Positions 1-7,668 of a stretch of DNA of 59,664 nucleotides are shown piece by piece (within the stretch, counting starts at the first letter, position 1; each line of letters begins with the position of its first letter). The notes below the pieces were generated by a model. That model made no database searches. It worked only from the letters and a program-made list of their open reading frames with translations, and had not been told where the DNA came from. The stretch is from Nonomuraea rhodomycinica (GTDB taxonomy: Bacteria > Actinomycetota > Actinomycetes > Streptosporangiales > Streptosporangiaceae), in the NCBI RefSeq assembly GCF_013363995.1, contig NZ_JABWGO010000021.1, forward strand, positions 1-59,664, read 5' to 3'. Position numbers and translations under genes: made by a program.

Positions 1-490
1 CGTCGGCGTCCACGACCTCGAAGGCCCGCACGCTGTCGGAGGCGAAGCCGTAGCGGCGGCTGAACCAGCCGACCCCACCGCCCAGGGTGTAGCCGGTCAC
101 GCTGACCCCCGGCGCGCTGCCCGCCAGACCCGCCAGGCCCAGCGGACCGGCCGCCGCCAGCACCTCCCCCCACCGCACACCCGCGCCCACCCGGACCACG
201 CGCTCGTCGGCGCGTACCTCCACCTCGTTCAGCAGGCCGGTACGCAGCAGGATCAACCCGTCCACATCACCGGAGGCGCCATGCCCGCTCGGCTGCGCGC
301 TCACCGTCAGACCCGCCCGCCGCGCGTAGCGCACGAGCGCCGCCACGTCCTCGGCGTCCGCCGCCTCCGCCACGGCAGCCACCGGCTGCCTGACGGTCAG
401 GTTCCACGGGGTGGCCGCCTGTTCGAAGCCGTCGTCGTCGGGCAGGAGCACGCGCCCCTTGAGGACACCGCGCAGATCGTTGATCGTCAT
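1..490 (-). CDS. FAD-binding (PCMH-type) oxidoreductase, N-terminal part
   Basis: The gene runs off the left edge; 163 N-terminal residues are visible on the minus strand. The start is ATG at 490, preceded by GGGAG about 7 nt upstream. The protein begins MTINDLRG and shows the FAD-binding PCMH fold: the segment QPSGHGASG carries His70, the usual covalent FAD attachment site, followed by a Gly-rich stretch ending TLGGGVGWFSRRYG. Members oxidise alcohols, sugars or natural-product intermediates using covalently bound FAD. The C-terminal substrate and BBE domains lie outside the window, so the substrate cannot be guessed. It shares its family with the complete gene at 53787-55127. Confidence 0.85.
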   Translation of the reverse strand, partial: MTINDLRGVLKGRVLLPDDDGFEQAATPWNLTVRQPVAAVAEAADAEDVAALVRYARRAGLTVSAQPSGHGASGDVDGLILLRTGLLNEVEVRADERVVRVGAGVRWGEVLAAAGPLGLAGLAGSAPGVSVTGYTLGGGVGWFSRRYGFASDSVRAFEVVDAD

Positions 491-542
491 CGTCGTCTCC
501 CTTATTTCGAGTACTCATGAATGCGTGGCGTCGCCGGTGCCA

Positions 543-1016
543 TCACCGTTCGTCGTCGTCGACGAAGTGGTTGTCGTGGGCTTGGTGAAACCGGCTCTGG
601 TCCCGCTCGTTCACGGTGGCGAGCCGCGCGAAGTACTCCTCCCGGGGCACGCCCGGTGAGAGCGCCATGAGGAGGGTGGCAGGTTCGGCGCGCTGCTTCC
701 GGAGCGCGTGCACCTCACCCCGCGCGGCGTGCGCGGTGTCGCCGGGCCGCAGGGTGCACCACACCCGCCCGTCGAAGTAGTCCACTTCACCGTCCTCGAC
801 GACGAAGGTCTCGCTGAAGGTCGTGTGGAAGTGCGGGGCGGGTCCACGGCTGGAGGGCGACATGCGCCACCGGTAGATGCTCACCGTCCCGTTGGTCTCC
901 GCCGGGCCGGCGAGGACTTCGATGGTCGATCCGCCGGTGCCCAGCCGGATCGTTCGGTTCTGCCGGGCTCGCTCGGGCCGTTCGCGGGAGCAGTCCATCG
1001 GCTTCGTGTCCGTCAT
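543..1016 (-). CDS. Cupin-domain protein
   Basis: 157 residues forming a single conserved cupin barrel. The first metal motif is PHFHTTFSE (His62, His64, Glu69), and the second lies around His96/His103 in the segment DTAHAARGEVH. Such small cupins bind a divalent metal and act as dioxygenases, isomerases or sugar/ligand sensors; nothing here picks one. It is transcribed away from the ArsR-type regulator that starts at 1083, with only 66 nt between the two starts, so shared control by that regulator is likely (inference). A second, unrelated cupin gene is at 11203. Confidence 0.8.
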   Translation of the reverse strand: MTDTKPMDCSRERPERARQNRTIRLGTGGSTIEVLAGPAETNGTVSIYRWRMSPSSRGPAPHFHTTFSETFVVEDGEVDYFDGRVWCTLRPGDTAHAARGEVHALRKQRAEPATLLMALSPGVPREEYFARLATVNERDQSRFHQAHDNHFVDDDER

Positions 1017-1082
1017 GGCCCGAGTCTCGGGGCACTGCCGCTCCGCTCGCGCTCATTTCGGCGGTGGCCTAACAATAGGGAG

Positions 1083-2045
1083 GTGATCCGCTACCGATTG
1101 GGCGCTGGTGCCGCGAGCGTGCGATGGGCGATGTCGCCGATCCACGAGGTGGTCAGCCTTGCCCGGTTGTTGACCGAGCCGCAGCGTCACCCGGTGTTCC
1201 ACCAGTGGCTCCGCCGTCGCCGGCACCGCCTCGCGGACCTGGATCTGAGCGCGCTCACGGTGTTCATGGCCGATGGCGCGTATCGACCCGACTTCCTCGA
1301 CCCGTCGCCGATGTCCAGTGAGCCGACCTTCGAGGAGGGCATGGACGCCCTCCTCTCCACCCCGGCGGACCAGGTCCACGCCGAGCTGGTCGACGCCACG
1401 ATCGGACATGGGGCGGAGGCAGGCCGCCGGCTGCTCGACGACCCCGACCGAGCCAGGCTGGAGGCCGCCGACGCGGCGCGCCGCCTGTGGAAAGCGGCCA
1501 TGGAGCCGGAGTGGCCGTCCATGCGGCAGGCGCTGCGTGCCGAGATGCTCGACCGGGCCATCCAGGTCAACCGCGAGGGGCTGCGCGCCGTCCTTCCGCG
1601 TCTGCACCACTCCGCGGCGTGCGAAGGCGACACCGTCACCGTCGAGTCGGCCGTCGACATCGACGTCGACTGCCCCGAGGGACTCATCATCGTTCCGTCG
1701 CTGTTCATCACCGACCGCGTGCAGTGCACCACCTCGGAGCACTGGACTCCGGCGATCTATTACCCGGCGTCCGGGCGGTACCTCTGGGCGGCCCCTCCCA
1801 CGCCGAGGTCCCTTGACCGGCTGCTGGGAACGACGCGATCGAGGATCCTGGCCGCGCTCACCACTCCGCTGCAGACGACCGTCGTGGCCGGGCTGGTGAA
1901 CGTCACCGCCCCGACGGCCAGCGAACACCTGGCGATCCTGCGGGACGCCGGGTTGATCGACAGCAGCCGGGCCGGTCGCACGGCCACGCACGAGCTGACC
2001 ACGGCTGGACGTGCTCTCCTGGAGGCGGCCGCGCCGCGACCATGA
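1083..2045 (+). CDS. ArsR-type winged-helix regulator, DUF5937-like
   Basis: 320 residues from GTG 1083; the open frame extends further upstream, but that part overlaps the divergent cupin gene. The N-terminus (VIRYRLGAGAASVRWAMSP) and the long middle region match the actinobacterial DUF5937/ArsR architecture, and residues about 245-315 form a winged HTH (RILAALTTPL...ASEHLAILRDAGLI). A GGGAGG sits directly against the GTG, too close for a normal ribosome binding site, so a leaderless transcript is possible. It diverges from the cupin gene. The gene at 42028 is a paralog with the same layout. It converges on the LuxR gene, with only 16 nt between the two stops. Confidence 0.8.
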   Translation: MIRYRLGAGAASVRWAMSPIHEVVSLARLLTEPQRHPVFHQWLRRRRHRLADLDLSALTVFMADGAYRPDFLDPSPMSSEPTFEEGMDALLSTPADQVHAELVDATIGHGAEAGRRLLDDPDRARLEAADAARRLWKAAMEPEWPSMRQALRAEMLDRAIQVNREGLRAVLPRLHHSAACEGDTVTVESAVDIDVDCPEGLIIVPSLFITDRVQCTTSEHWTPAIYYPASGRYLWAAPPTPRSLDRLLGTTRSRILAALTTPLQTTVVAGLVNVTAPTASEHLAILRDAGLIDSSRAGRTATHELTTAGRALLEAAAPRP

Positions 2046-2061
2046 CCGGCCTGGGAGCGGG

Positions 2062-4707
2062 TCACGGACGTGACCGCCCCGGGCCGCCGCGGTCCGTGAC
2101 GGCGTCCGCGACGGCGTCCGCGGTGGTGCCGGTCTCGGCCAGGCCGAGGCGGACGGCCTGGTCGGCGGCGGCGGCGCGGCTGGGCGCGCCCAGCTTGGCG
2201 AGGATCGCCGAGACGTGGTGGCCGGCCGTCTTGACGGAGATGAAGAGCCTGGCGGCGATCTCGGCGTTGGTGTGCCGGGCGCACAGCAGGGCGAGCACCT
2301 CGCGCTCGCGCCGGGTCAGCCCGCAGGGATGCTCCCGCGTGGCCGCGCGCGGCCCGGCCGGCAGCGAACGCACGCCGAGCCCGCGCAGCCGCCGCCTGAC
2401 GATGCGCGCCGCGGGCAGGGCGCCGAGGTCGGTCAGGACGCGCAGGGCCTCGCGCAGCTCCGGCTCGCCGCTCGCGCCGGACAGGGCCAGCGCGGCGTCG
2501 TAGCCGCAGCCCAGCTCGTTCCAGGCCCGCGCCGCCCCGGCCGGGTCGCCGTCGAGCTCCAGCCGGTACGGCCGCGGGAACGCCCCTCGCGGAGTGCGCG
2601 GGGAGCCGGTGCGCAGCAGCCAGACCGCGACCGCGCCACGGTCCCAGGCGTCGCAGGAGGCGGCCACGTCGTGGGCCAGCTCCGCCTCGCGCCGGGCCTG
2701 GCCCGTCCTGCCCTCCAGCCAGTACGCCTCGGCGCGGGTCAGCCGTACCGGCACGATCTGCTGCGGCTCGCCGGTGCGGTCGGCCAGCTCGGCCGCCTCG
2801 TCGAGGTGCCGCCACAGGCCCGCTTCGCCGCGGCGGGCCAGGACCGAGCCGATCCGGCGCATCGTGCACATGCGGTTGGACGGGGAACGGCCCACCGTGG
2901 CCAGGATGGCGGCGCTGACGGCCAGCGACTCCTTCCAGCGTCCGGTGCGCTCCATGACGGTGGCGTGCTCGCCGCGCAGGCAGGTGCCGTAGGTGGGCAG
3001 GTCGTGCTCGTCGCAGTAGGCGATGCCCTCGGCCGCGCACCGTTCCGCCTCGGCGAAGCGGCGCCGGCCGCTGTGCAGGGCGACCAGGTTGGCGTACGCG
3101 CGGCCCGCCTGGTCCTGGTGGCGGCCGGCCAGGGCGACCTCGAGCGCGCGGCGCATCTGCTCCTCCCAGGCGCCGCCGCGTAGCCAGGCGCACGCGGCCC
3201 GGGTGTTGAGGGCGTCGCTGAGCACGTCGGTGGCGCCGAGCCGCTCGGCCAGTTCCTGGGCGCGCAGCGCCAGGGGCTCGGCCAGGTGGTGCTCGTAGCG
3301 CAGCATCCGGTGGTTGGCCAGGGTGGCGTACGCCCAAGCCAGCTCGATGCCGTCGCCGAGTGGTTCCAGGACCGCCACGGCGGCCTCGGCGGCGCCGACC
3401 TCGCCGTGGCACAGGTTCCACTTGATGCGTGACAGCCGGCGCAGCGCGGTGCCCTCCCGCAGCCGCTCGCCCGCCCGGCGCCACTGCGCCAGCGCCCGCT
3501 CGCACGCCTCGGCCGCGTCCTGCCACTGGTCGAGCAGGGCCGCCTCGTCGGCCAGCTCTTCGCACAGCTCGGCCACGGTCGCGGCGTCGGCCTCGTCGGC
3601 GAAGCGCAGCGCTCTGCGGTACTGCGCCGCCGCCTCGCGGTGGGAGGCCAGCCAGGCGGCGCGGCGGGCGGCGGCGGGCGCGTGGCGCAGGACCGCGGCG
3701 GCGTCGCCGGCCGCCTCGGCGTGGAAGGCCATCCGGGCGTCGTCGTCACAGCCCAGCGCGGCCAGCGCCGCCAGGAGCAGGCCGTGGGTGACGCGTCCGC
3801 GGCGGGCGGGCAGCGCCCCCTCCACCGCCAGCCGGGCGATCTCGTGGCGGAAACGCAGCCATTCGCCGTCGCCGGTGACCAGCCCGCACGCCAGCAGCTC
3901 GTCCACGGCCGGGACCGGGCACGGGGTCACCGCCTCCAGCAGCCGCCACTCCACCCGGGTGCCCGTCAGCGCCGCGACGTCGAGCACCTGGCGGGCCGCG
4001 CCGCTCAGGCGCGCGGCGCGCGCCAGCACCGCGTCCCGGGCCGAGCCGGGAACCCCGTGCAGGCCGGCCTGGACGACCTCCGTCACGTAGAACGGGTTGC
4101 CGCCGGTCAGCCGGTGCAGCGCGCCGGCGTCGGCGTCGCTGCCGCCGGCCAGCTCACGTACCGCCCGGGTGGACAGAGGGGCCAGGCCGATGCGCCTGGT
4201 CGTGCGCTGCGAGGCCAGGTCGCCCAGCGTGACGCGCAGCGGGTCGGCGGCCGAGAGACCGTCGTCGCGGTAGGTGGCCAGCAGCAGCAGCGCGCTGCCG
4301 CGCAGCCGCCGGCCGAGGAAGCGCAGCAGGTCGAGAGTGGCCTCGTCGGCCCAGTGCACGTCCTCCACCACGACCACGTCCAGGCTCGCCGGGTCGGCGA
4401 CCTCGCGCAGCAGCCCCCGGAACAGCTCCTCGCGTCCGGCGCCGGCCCGGCACAGCTCCAGCAGCGGGCCGCCGAGCTGCTCGGCCACGTCGAACAGCGG
4501 CCCCAGCGGGCGTGGGGTGAACAGCCCGTCACAGGCCCCCCACGACCAGCGCGCCGCCGGCAGGTCCTGCTGGAACCGCTCGACCAGCGCCGACTTGCCG
4601 ACCCCGGCCTCACCCGCGACCAGGACCAGCCGCCCCTCGCCCCGCCGGGCCTCGGCCGCGTACTCGGCCAGCGACGCCAACGACGTCTCCCGCTCCAGCA
4701 AGCGCAT
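2062..4707 (-). CDS. LAL-family LuxR regulator with N-terminal ATPase
   Basis: 881 residues from ATG 4707 (MRLLERETSL), the usual LAL start just before the ATPase. Walker A is GEAGVGKS at residues 32-39 and a Walker B-like VVVVEDVHWAD lies near residue 115. A long helical TPR-like middle is followed by a C-terminal GerE/LuxR HTH (LTRREREVLALL...AEIAARLFIS) at about 810-865. LAL proteins are ATP- and ligand-dependent transcription activators of catabolic or secondary-metabolite genes. The same-strand NmrA and oxidoreductase genes lie upstream, with 86 nt between this start and the NmrA-like stop, so they may share a transcript or be targets (inference). An upstream in-frame extension to 4908 overlaps the neighbour and is not favoured. 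Confidence 0.9.
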   Translation of the reverse strand: MRLLERETSLASLAEYAAEARRGEGRLVLVAGEAGVGKSALVERFQQDLPAARWSWGACDGLFTPRPLGPLFDVAEQLGGPLLELCRAGAGREELFRGLLREVADPASLDVVVVEDVHWADEATLDLLRFLGRRLRGSALLLLATYRDDGLSAADPLRVTLGDLASQRTTRRIGLAPLSTRAVRELAGGSDADAGALHRLTGGNPFYVTEVVQAGLHGVPGSARDAVLARAARLSGAARQVLDVAALTGTRVEWRLLEAVTPCPVPAVDELLACGLVTGDGEWLRFRHEIARLAVEGALPARRGRVTHGLLLAALAALGCDDDARMAFHAEAAGDAAAVLRHAPAAARRAAWLASHREAAAQYRRALRFADEADAATVAELCEELADEAALLDQWQDAAEACERALAQWRRAGERLREGTALRRLSRIKWNLCHGEVGAAEAAVAVLEPLGDGIELAWAYATLANHRMLRYEHHLAEPLALRAQELAERLGATDVLSDALNTRAACAWLRGGAWEEQMRRALEVALAGRHQDQAGRAYANLVALHSGRRRFAEAERCAAEGIAYCDEHDLPTYGTCLRGEHATVMERTGRWKESLAVSAAILATVGRSPSNRMCTMRRIGSVLARRGEAGLWRHLDEAAELADRTGEPQQIVPVRLTRAEAYWLEGRTGQARREAELAHDVAASCDAWDRGAVAVWLLRTGSPRTPRGAFPRPYRLELDGDPAGAARAWNELGCGYDAALALSGASGEPELREALRVLTDLGALPAARIVRRRLRGLGVRSLPAGPRAATREHPCGLTRREREVLALLCARHTNAEIAARLFISVKTAGHHVSAILAKLGAPSRAAAADQAVRLGLAETGTTADAVADAVTDRGGPGRSRP

Positions 4708-4793
4708 CCCCGTAGTATCCGCCACCGCCGGGCGGCTGGTAAGGGATCTCCTCGACGGGGCGGTGGCCGTGTGCCGGCCCGCCGGACGGCGCG

Positions 4794-5702
4794 TCAGAGC
4801 GCCGGTGCGGCGGCGCGTACGAAGTCGGTCAGCGGCTGGGGCGTGACCTGCGGGTACCTGGCGTTGTCGAGGGTGTCGAACTTGCCCTTGCCGCTCACCA
4901 TGCACCACTGGTACTGCAGCGCCACGTAGTCGAACGGGTTCTGAGTGAGCGCCGCCCGACGGGTGATCTCCGCGCGCAGGTCGTCGGCGGTGCCGAGGTG
5001 GCGCAGCCGCAGGGTACGACCGGAGCCGCGCTGGACCGCGTCGTGGAACTGGCGCATCGACAGGACCTCACCGGCGAAGCGCAGCGTGCCGGTGGCGGCC
5101 GGGTCGAGGGCGACGGCAGCGGTGTAGGCGGCGGTGTCGGCCACCGAGGTCAGATCGAGCGGCTGGTCGGGGTCTCCCCAGTGGGACAGGGTGCCCTGCT
5201 CCCAGTCGATGAGCCCCATGAAGCCGGTCATCACCTCGTAGAAGGCCCCGTTGAGCACGGAGACCACCTCGAGGCGGGTGCCGGCGGACGCGGCGGCGGC
5301 CTGCCGGCGCCAGTCGATCATGAAGTTGTCGCCGTCGTCGAGCTTGGTCACGTCGACGGCGAAGTCGGACGGGATGAACCGCTGGGCGCCGGCCTTCTCC
5401 GCGGCGCGCACGAGGTTGGCCTGCCCGTCCACGATCACTTCGGGGCCGCCCTGCACGGCCGAGATCACGGTGGTGGCGTCGCCGACGGCCTCGGCCAGCC
5501 GCTCGGCCGGATCGGTGATGTCGCCCTCGACCAGCTCCAGGCCGTCGGCCCGCAGGGCGGTCAGTGCGCGCTTGCGTTCCTCGCCGGCGCCGGGCCGCAC
5601 CAGGGCCCGCACGGGGGCGTCCTGGTCGAGAAGGGCTCGGACGATCCGGCCGCCGAGCAGTCCGGTGGCGCCGGCCACGAAGATCTTGGGGAGAGAGGAC
5701 AT
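4794..5702 (-). CDS. NmrA-like NAD(P)-binding protein
   Basis: 302 residues from ATG 5702 (MSSLPKIFVAGATGLLGG), with AAGGAG upstream. The GATGLLG motif at residues 11-17 is the Rossmann dinucleotide site of atypical short-chain dehydrogenases of the NmrA/isoflavone-reductase type. The catalytic YxxxK of classical SDRs is not evident. Relatives bind NAD(P)H either as redox sensors or as reductases of aromatic compounds. The gene lies 85 nt downstream of the quinone-oxidoreductase-like gene and on the same strand, so the two probably form an operon behind the MarR gene at 7088-7570. Confidence 0.85.
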   Translation of the reverse strand: MSSLPKIFVAGATGLLGGRIVRALLDQDAPVRALVRPGAGEERKRALTALRADGLELVEGDITDPAERLAEAVGDATTVISAVQGGPEVIVDGQANLVRAAEKAGAQRFIPSDFAVDVTKLDDGDNFMIDWRRQAAAASAGTRLEVVSVLNGAFYEVMTGFMGLIDWEQGTLSHWGDPDQPLDLTSVADTAAYTAAVALDPAATGTLRFAGEVLSMRQFHDAVQRGSGRTLRLRHLGTADDLRAEITRRAALTQNPFDYVALQYQWCMVSGKGKFDTLDNARYPQVTPQPLTDFVRAAAPAL

Positions 5703-5787
5703 GGTGTGTGCACTCCTTGCCGGAGGTCGAAGGGATATGGCCCGCGGGTCCCCGTGACGGGGACGCAGGGGTGTTTCGGGGAGGGAA

Positions 5788-6768
5788 TCAGGGGATGAGC
5801 AGGGTCTTGCCGACGGTGCCGCGCGCCTCGATGGCGGCATGCGCGTCGGCTGCCCGCTCCAGCGGGAAGCTCTGGCCGATCACCGGCGTGAGGTGCCCGG
5901 CCGCGGCCAGCTCCAGGACCTCGTTCACCAGGGTGCGGGCGAGGGCGGGCCTGCCCCAGATGAGGCCCGCGCTGAACCCGGTCAGGGTCAGGCCCCGGCC
6001 GGCCAGTTCCATGGGCCCGACCTCCAGCGGCGTGCCGCTGGAGAAGCCGAACACGATCTGGCGTCCGCTGCCCGGTGTGAGCAGCTCGAACGACGCGCGT
6101 CCGAGCGCTCCGCCGACATGGTCGAAGACCACGTCGATCGAGCCGCCCACGGCGTCACGGGCCCGGGCCGTCCAGTCGGGCAGCGTGTAGTCCACCACGT
6201 GGTCGGCACGCAGCCTGCCGAGCAGGGAGAGCTTGTGCTCCCCGCGCGCCGCCGCGACGACCGTCGCCCCGGCCCGTTTGAGCAACTGCACCAGAACCGT
6301 GCCGACGGCTCCCGCGGCCGCCAGCACCAGGACCCGGTCACCGGCGCTCACGCGGGCCACCCTGACCAGGCCCTGGGCCGTGACGCCGTACCGGTAGAGG
6401 GCGACGGCCTCGGGCAGGCCGATGCCGTCGGCGAGCGGGACGAGGGTGGCGGCGGGGACGACGGCGGTCTCGGCGTACCCGCCCAGGCCCGTGGTGCTGG
6501 CCAGGACCCGCGCGCCGATCAGGGCGGTGTCACCGCCGGGACCGACCTCGGCGACCAGTCCGGCGACCTCCTTGCCGAGGATCACCGGCAGCGGCGCGCC
6601 GCCGAGCGCGCCGCGCATCGTCCCCGCCCGGACCTGCGTCTCCAGGAACTGGACGCCGACCGCGGCCACCCGCACCGCGACCTCGCCCGCCGCCGGCCTC
6701 GGTGTGGGCACGTCGGCGACCCGCAGCCGGTCCGGTGGCCCGAATTCGGGCAGCACGACAGCACGCAT
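5788..6768 (-). CDS. Zinc-free MDR oxidoreductase (quinone reductase-like)
   Basis: 326 residues, the normal length for the quinone oxidoreductase branch of the medium-chain dehydrogenase/reductase family. The N-terminal GroES-like domain begins MRAVVLPEFGPPDRLRV, and the NAD(P)H-binding motif AAGAVG lies at 151-156. The structural zinc cysteines of alcohol dehydrogenases are absent. Expected activity is NADPH-dependent reduction of quinones or enones in the cytoplasm. The start is ATG 6768 with only a weak Shine-Dalgarno. The MarR regulator upstream on the same strand and the NmrA-like gene downstream suggest an electrophile-response operon. Confidence 0.85.
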   Translation of the reverse strand: MRAVVLPEFGPPDRLRVADVPTPRPAAGEVAVRVAAVGVQFLETQVRAGTMRGALGGAPLPVILGKEVAGLVAEVGPGGDTALIGARVLASTTGLGGYAETAVVPAATLVPLADGIGLPEAVALYRYGVTAQGLVRVARVSAGDRVLVLAAAGAVGTVLVQLLKRAGATVVAAARGEHKLSLLGRLRADHVVDYTLPDWTARARDAVGGSIDVVFDHVGGALGRASFELLTPGSGRQIVFGFSSGTPLEVGPMELAGRGLTLTGFSAGLIWGRPALARTLVNEVLELAAAGHLTPVIGQSFPLERAADAHAAIEARGTVGKTLLIP

Positions 6769-7087
6769 GGGACATCACATCCTTGGTGAAGAGACAGGGG
6801 TGGGGTGGGCGCGGCGATGGGACACGCGGACGGCCGCGCCGCGTCCGGGCACGCGAGGACCGGGAACGGCGGGAACCACGGCAGCCCTGGCCGGGGCCGG
6901 TGGCAGTCGGCCGCCGCGGGCGGTAGGGGCGGCGAGGTGCGGAGGACGGCAGGCGGCGCCTGACGTCTGCCCGTCCGCGTGGAGCCGGGTAGGTGGATGG
7001 ACTTGGGTGGGCGGACTTGGGTGGGCGGACTTGGGTGGACGGAGCCCTAGGTCCCGGCGCGGGCGGCGGCGGAACCGTGGGGTCTCG
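6769..7087. repeat. Intergenic stretch with a 14-bp tandem repeat
   Basis: This 319-nt gap between the MarR gene and the oxidoreductase holds no convincing gene. At 7001-7042 the 14-mer ACTTGGGTGGGCGG is repeated three times head to tail; the last copy has one change, and there is a degenerate half copy just to the left. It could be a protein-binding array in the leader of the downstream gene or a simple replication-slippage repeat. No further function can be read from it. Confidence 0.6.
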
Positions 7088-7570
7088 TCACCCCTTCTTG
7101 ATCGCTTCGCTGAGCGCGCCGAGGCTCGCGGCCAGTTGCTCGACCTCGGCCGCCTCCCAGTCCGCCAGCAGGGCGGCGACGGCGGCCGCGCGCGCCTTCC
7201 ACAGCTGGCTGATGGCCAGTCTCCCGGCCCGGGTGACGCTCACCAGTTGGGCGCGGGCATCGGCCGGGTCGGGCCGGCGTTCGATGAATCCGCGCGCTTC
7301 CAGGCGTTTGGCCGGAGGTGACAGGGTGGACTTGTCCACCTCCATCAGCTCGGCCAGGGCCGACAGCCGCACCGGCGCGTGCAGCGACACCTGGGCCAGC
7401 AGGGTGTAGTCCCCCAAGGACAGCTCCAGCCCCGAGGACGCCATGATCTTACGCCGCGTGGCCGGGGAGAACATCCAGTTGCCGACGGTGGCCAGCGCCG
7501 CCGCCACTCCGTCGACGGCCTCACGCCGCGGGCGATCGAGGCCGTCGTTGCCGGCCGGCTCTTGTCCCAT
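7088..7570 (-). CDS. MarR-family transcriptional regulator
   Basis: 160 residues from ATG 7570 (MGQEPAGND). This start is preferred because the palindrome at 7591-7610 would otherwise be coding, and GGGAG lies upstream. The winged HTH spans VRLSALAELMEVDKSTLSPPAKRLEARGFIERR, with the usual DPADAR wing. MarR dimers usually repress their own operon and are released by phenolic or oxidising ligands. The oxidoreductase and NmrA-like genes follow on the same strand, so it is the probable local regulator of 4794-6768. Confidence 0.88.
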   Translation of the reverse strand: MGQEPAGNDGLDRPRREAVDGVAAALATVGNWMFSPATRRKIMASSGLELSLGDYTLLAQVSLHAPVRLSALAELMEVDKSTLSPPAKRLEARGFIERRPDPADARAQLVSVTRAGRLAISQLWKARAAAVAALLADWEAAEVEQLAASLGALSEAIKKG

Positions 7571-7590
7571 CCTCGCACCACTCCCGAATG

Positions 7591-7610
7591 GTTGGTTGTG
7601 CCAAACCAAC
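7591..7610. promoter_or_regulatory. Predicted MarR operator
   Basis: A perfect inverted repeat GTTGGTT-N6-AACCAAC, 20 bp in all, lies about 20 nt upstream of the MarR start. Size and position are typical of an autoregulatory MarR box. The assignment is by position and symmetry only. Confidence 0.55.
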
Positions 7611-7668
7611 TATCCCGCATCGGGAGACTCGATGCAAGTGCATGCACCAATCACTCCCGTGACGTCGT

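Noticed and set aside
3640..4929. Long plus-strand open frames opposite the LAL-LuxR gene
   Set aside because: Low-complexity Arg/Ala/Gly-rich translations caused by third-position GC bias; the minus-strand frame has ATPase and HTH motifs.
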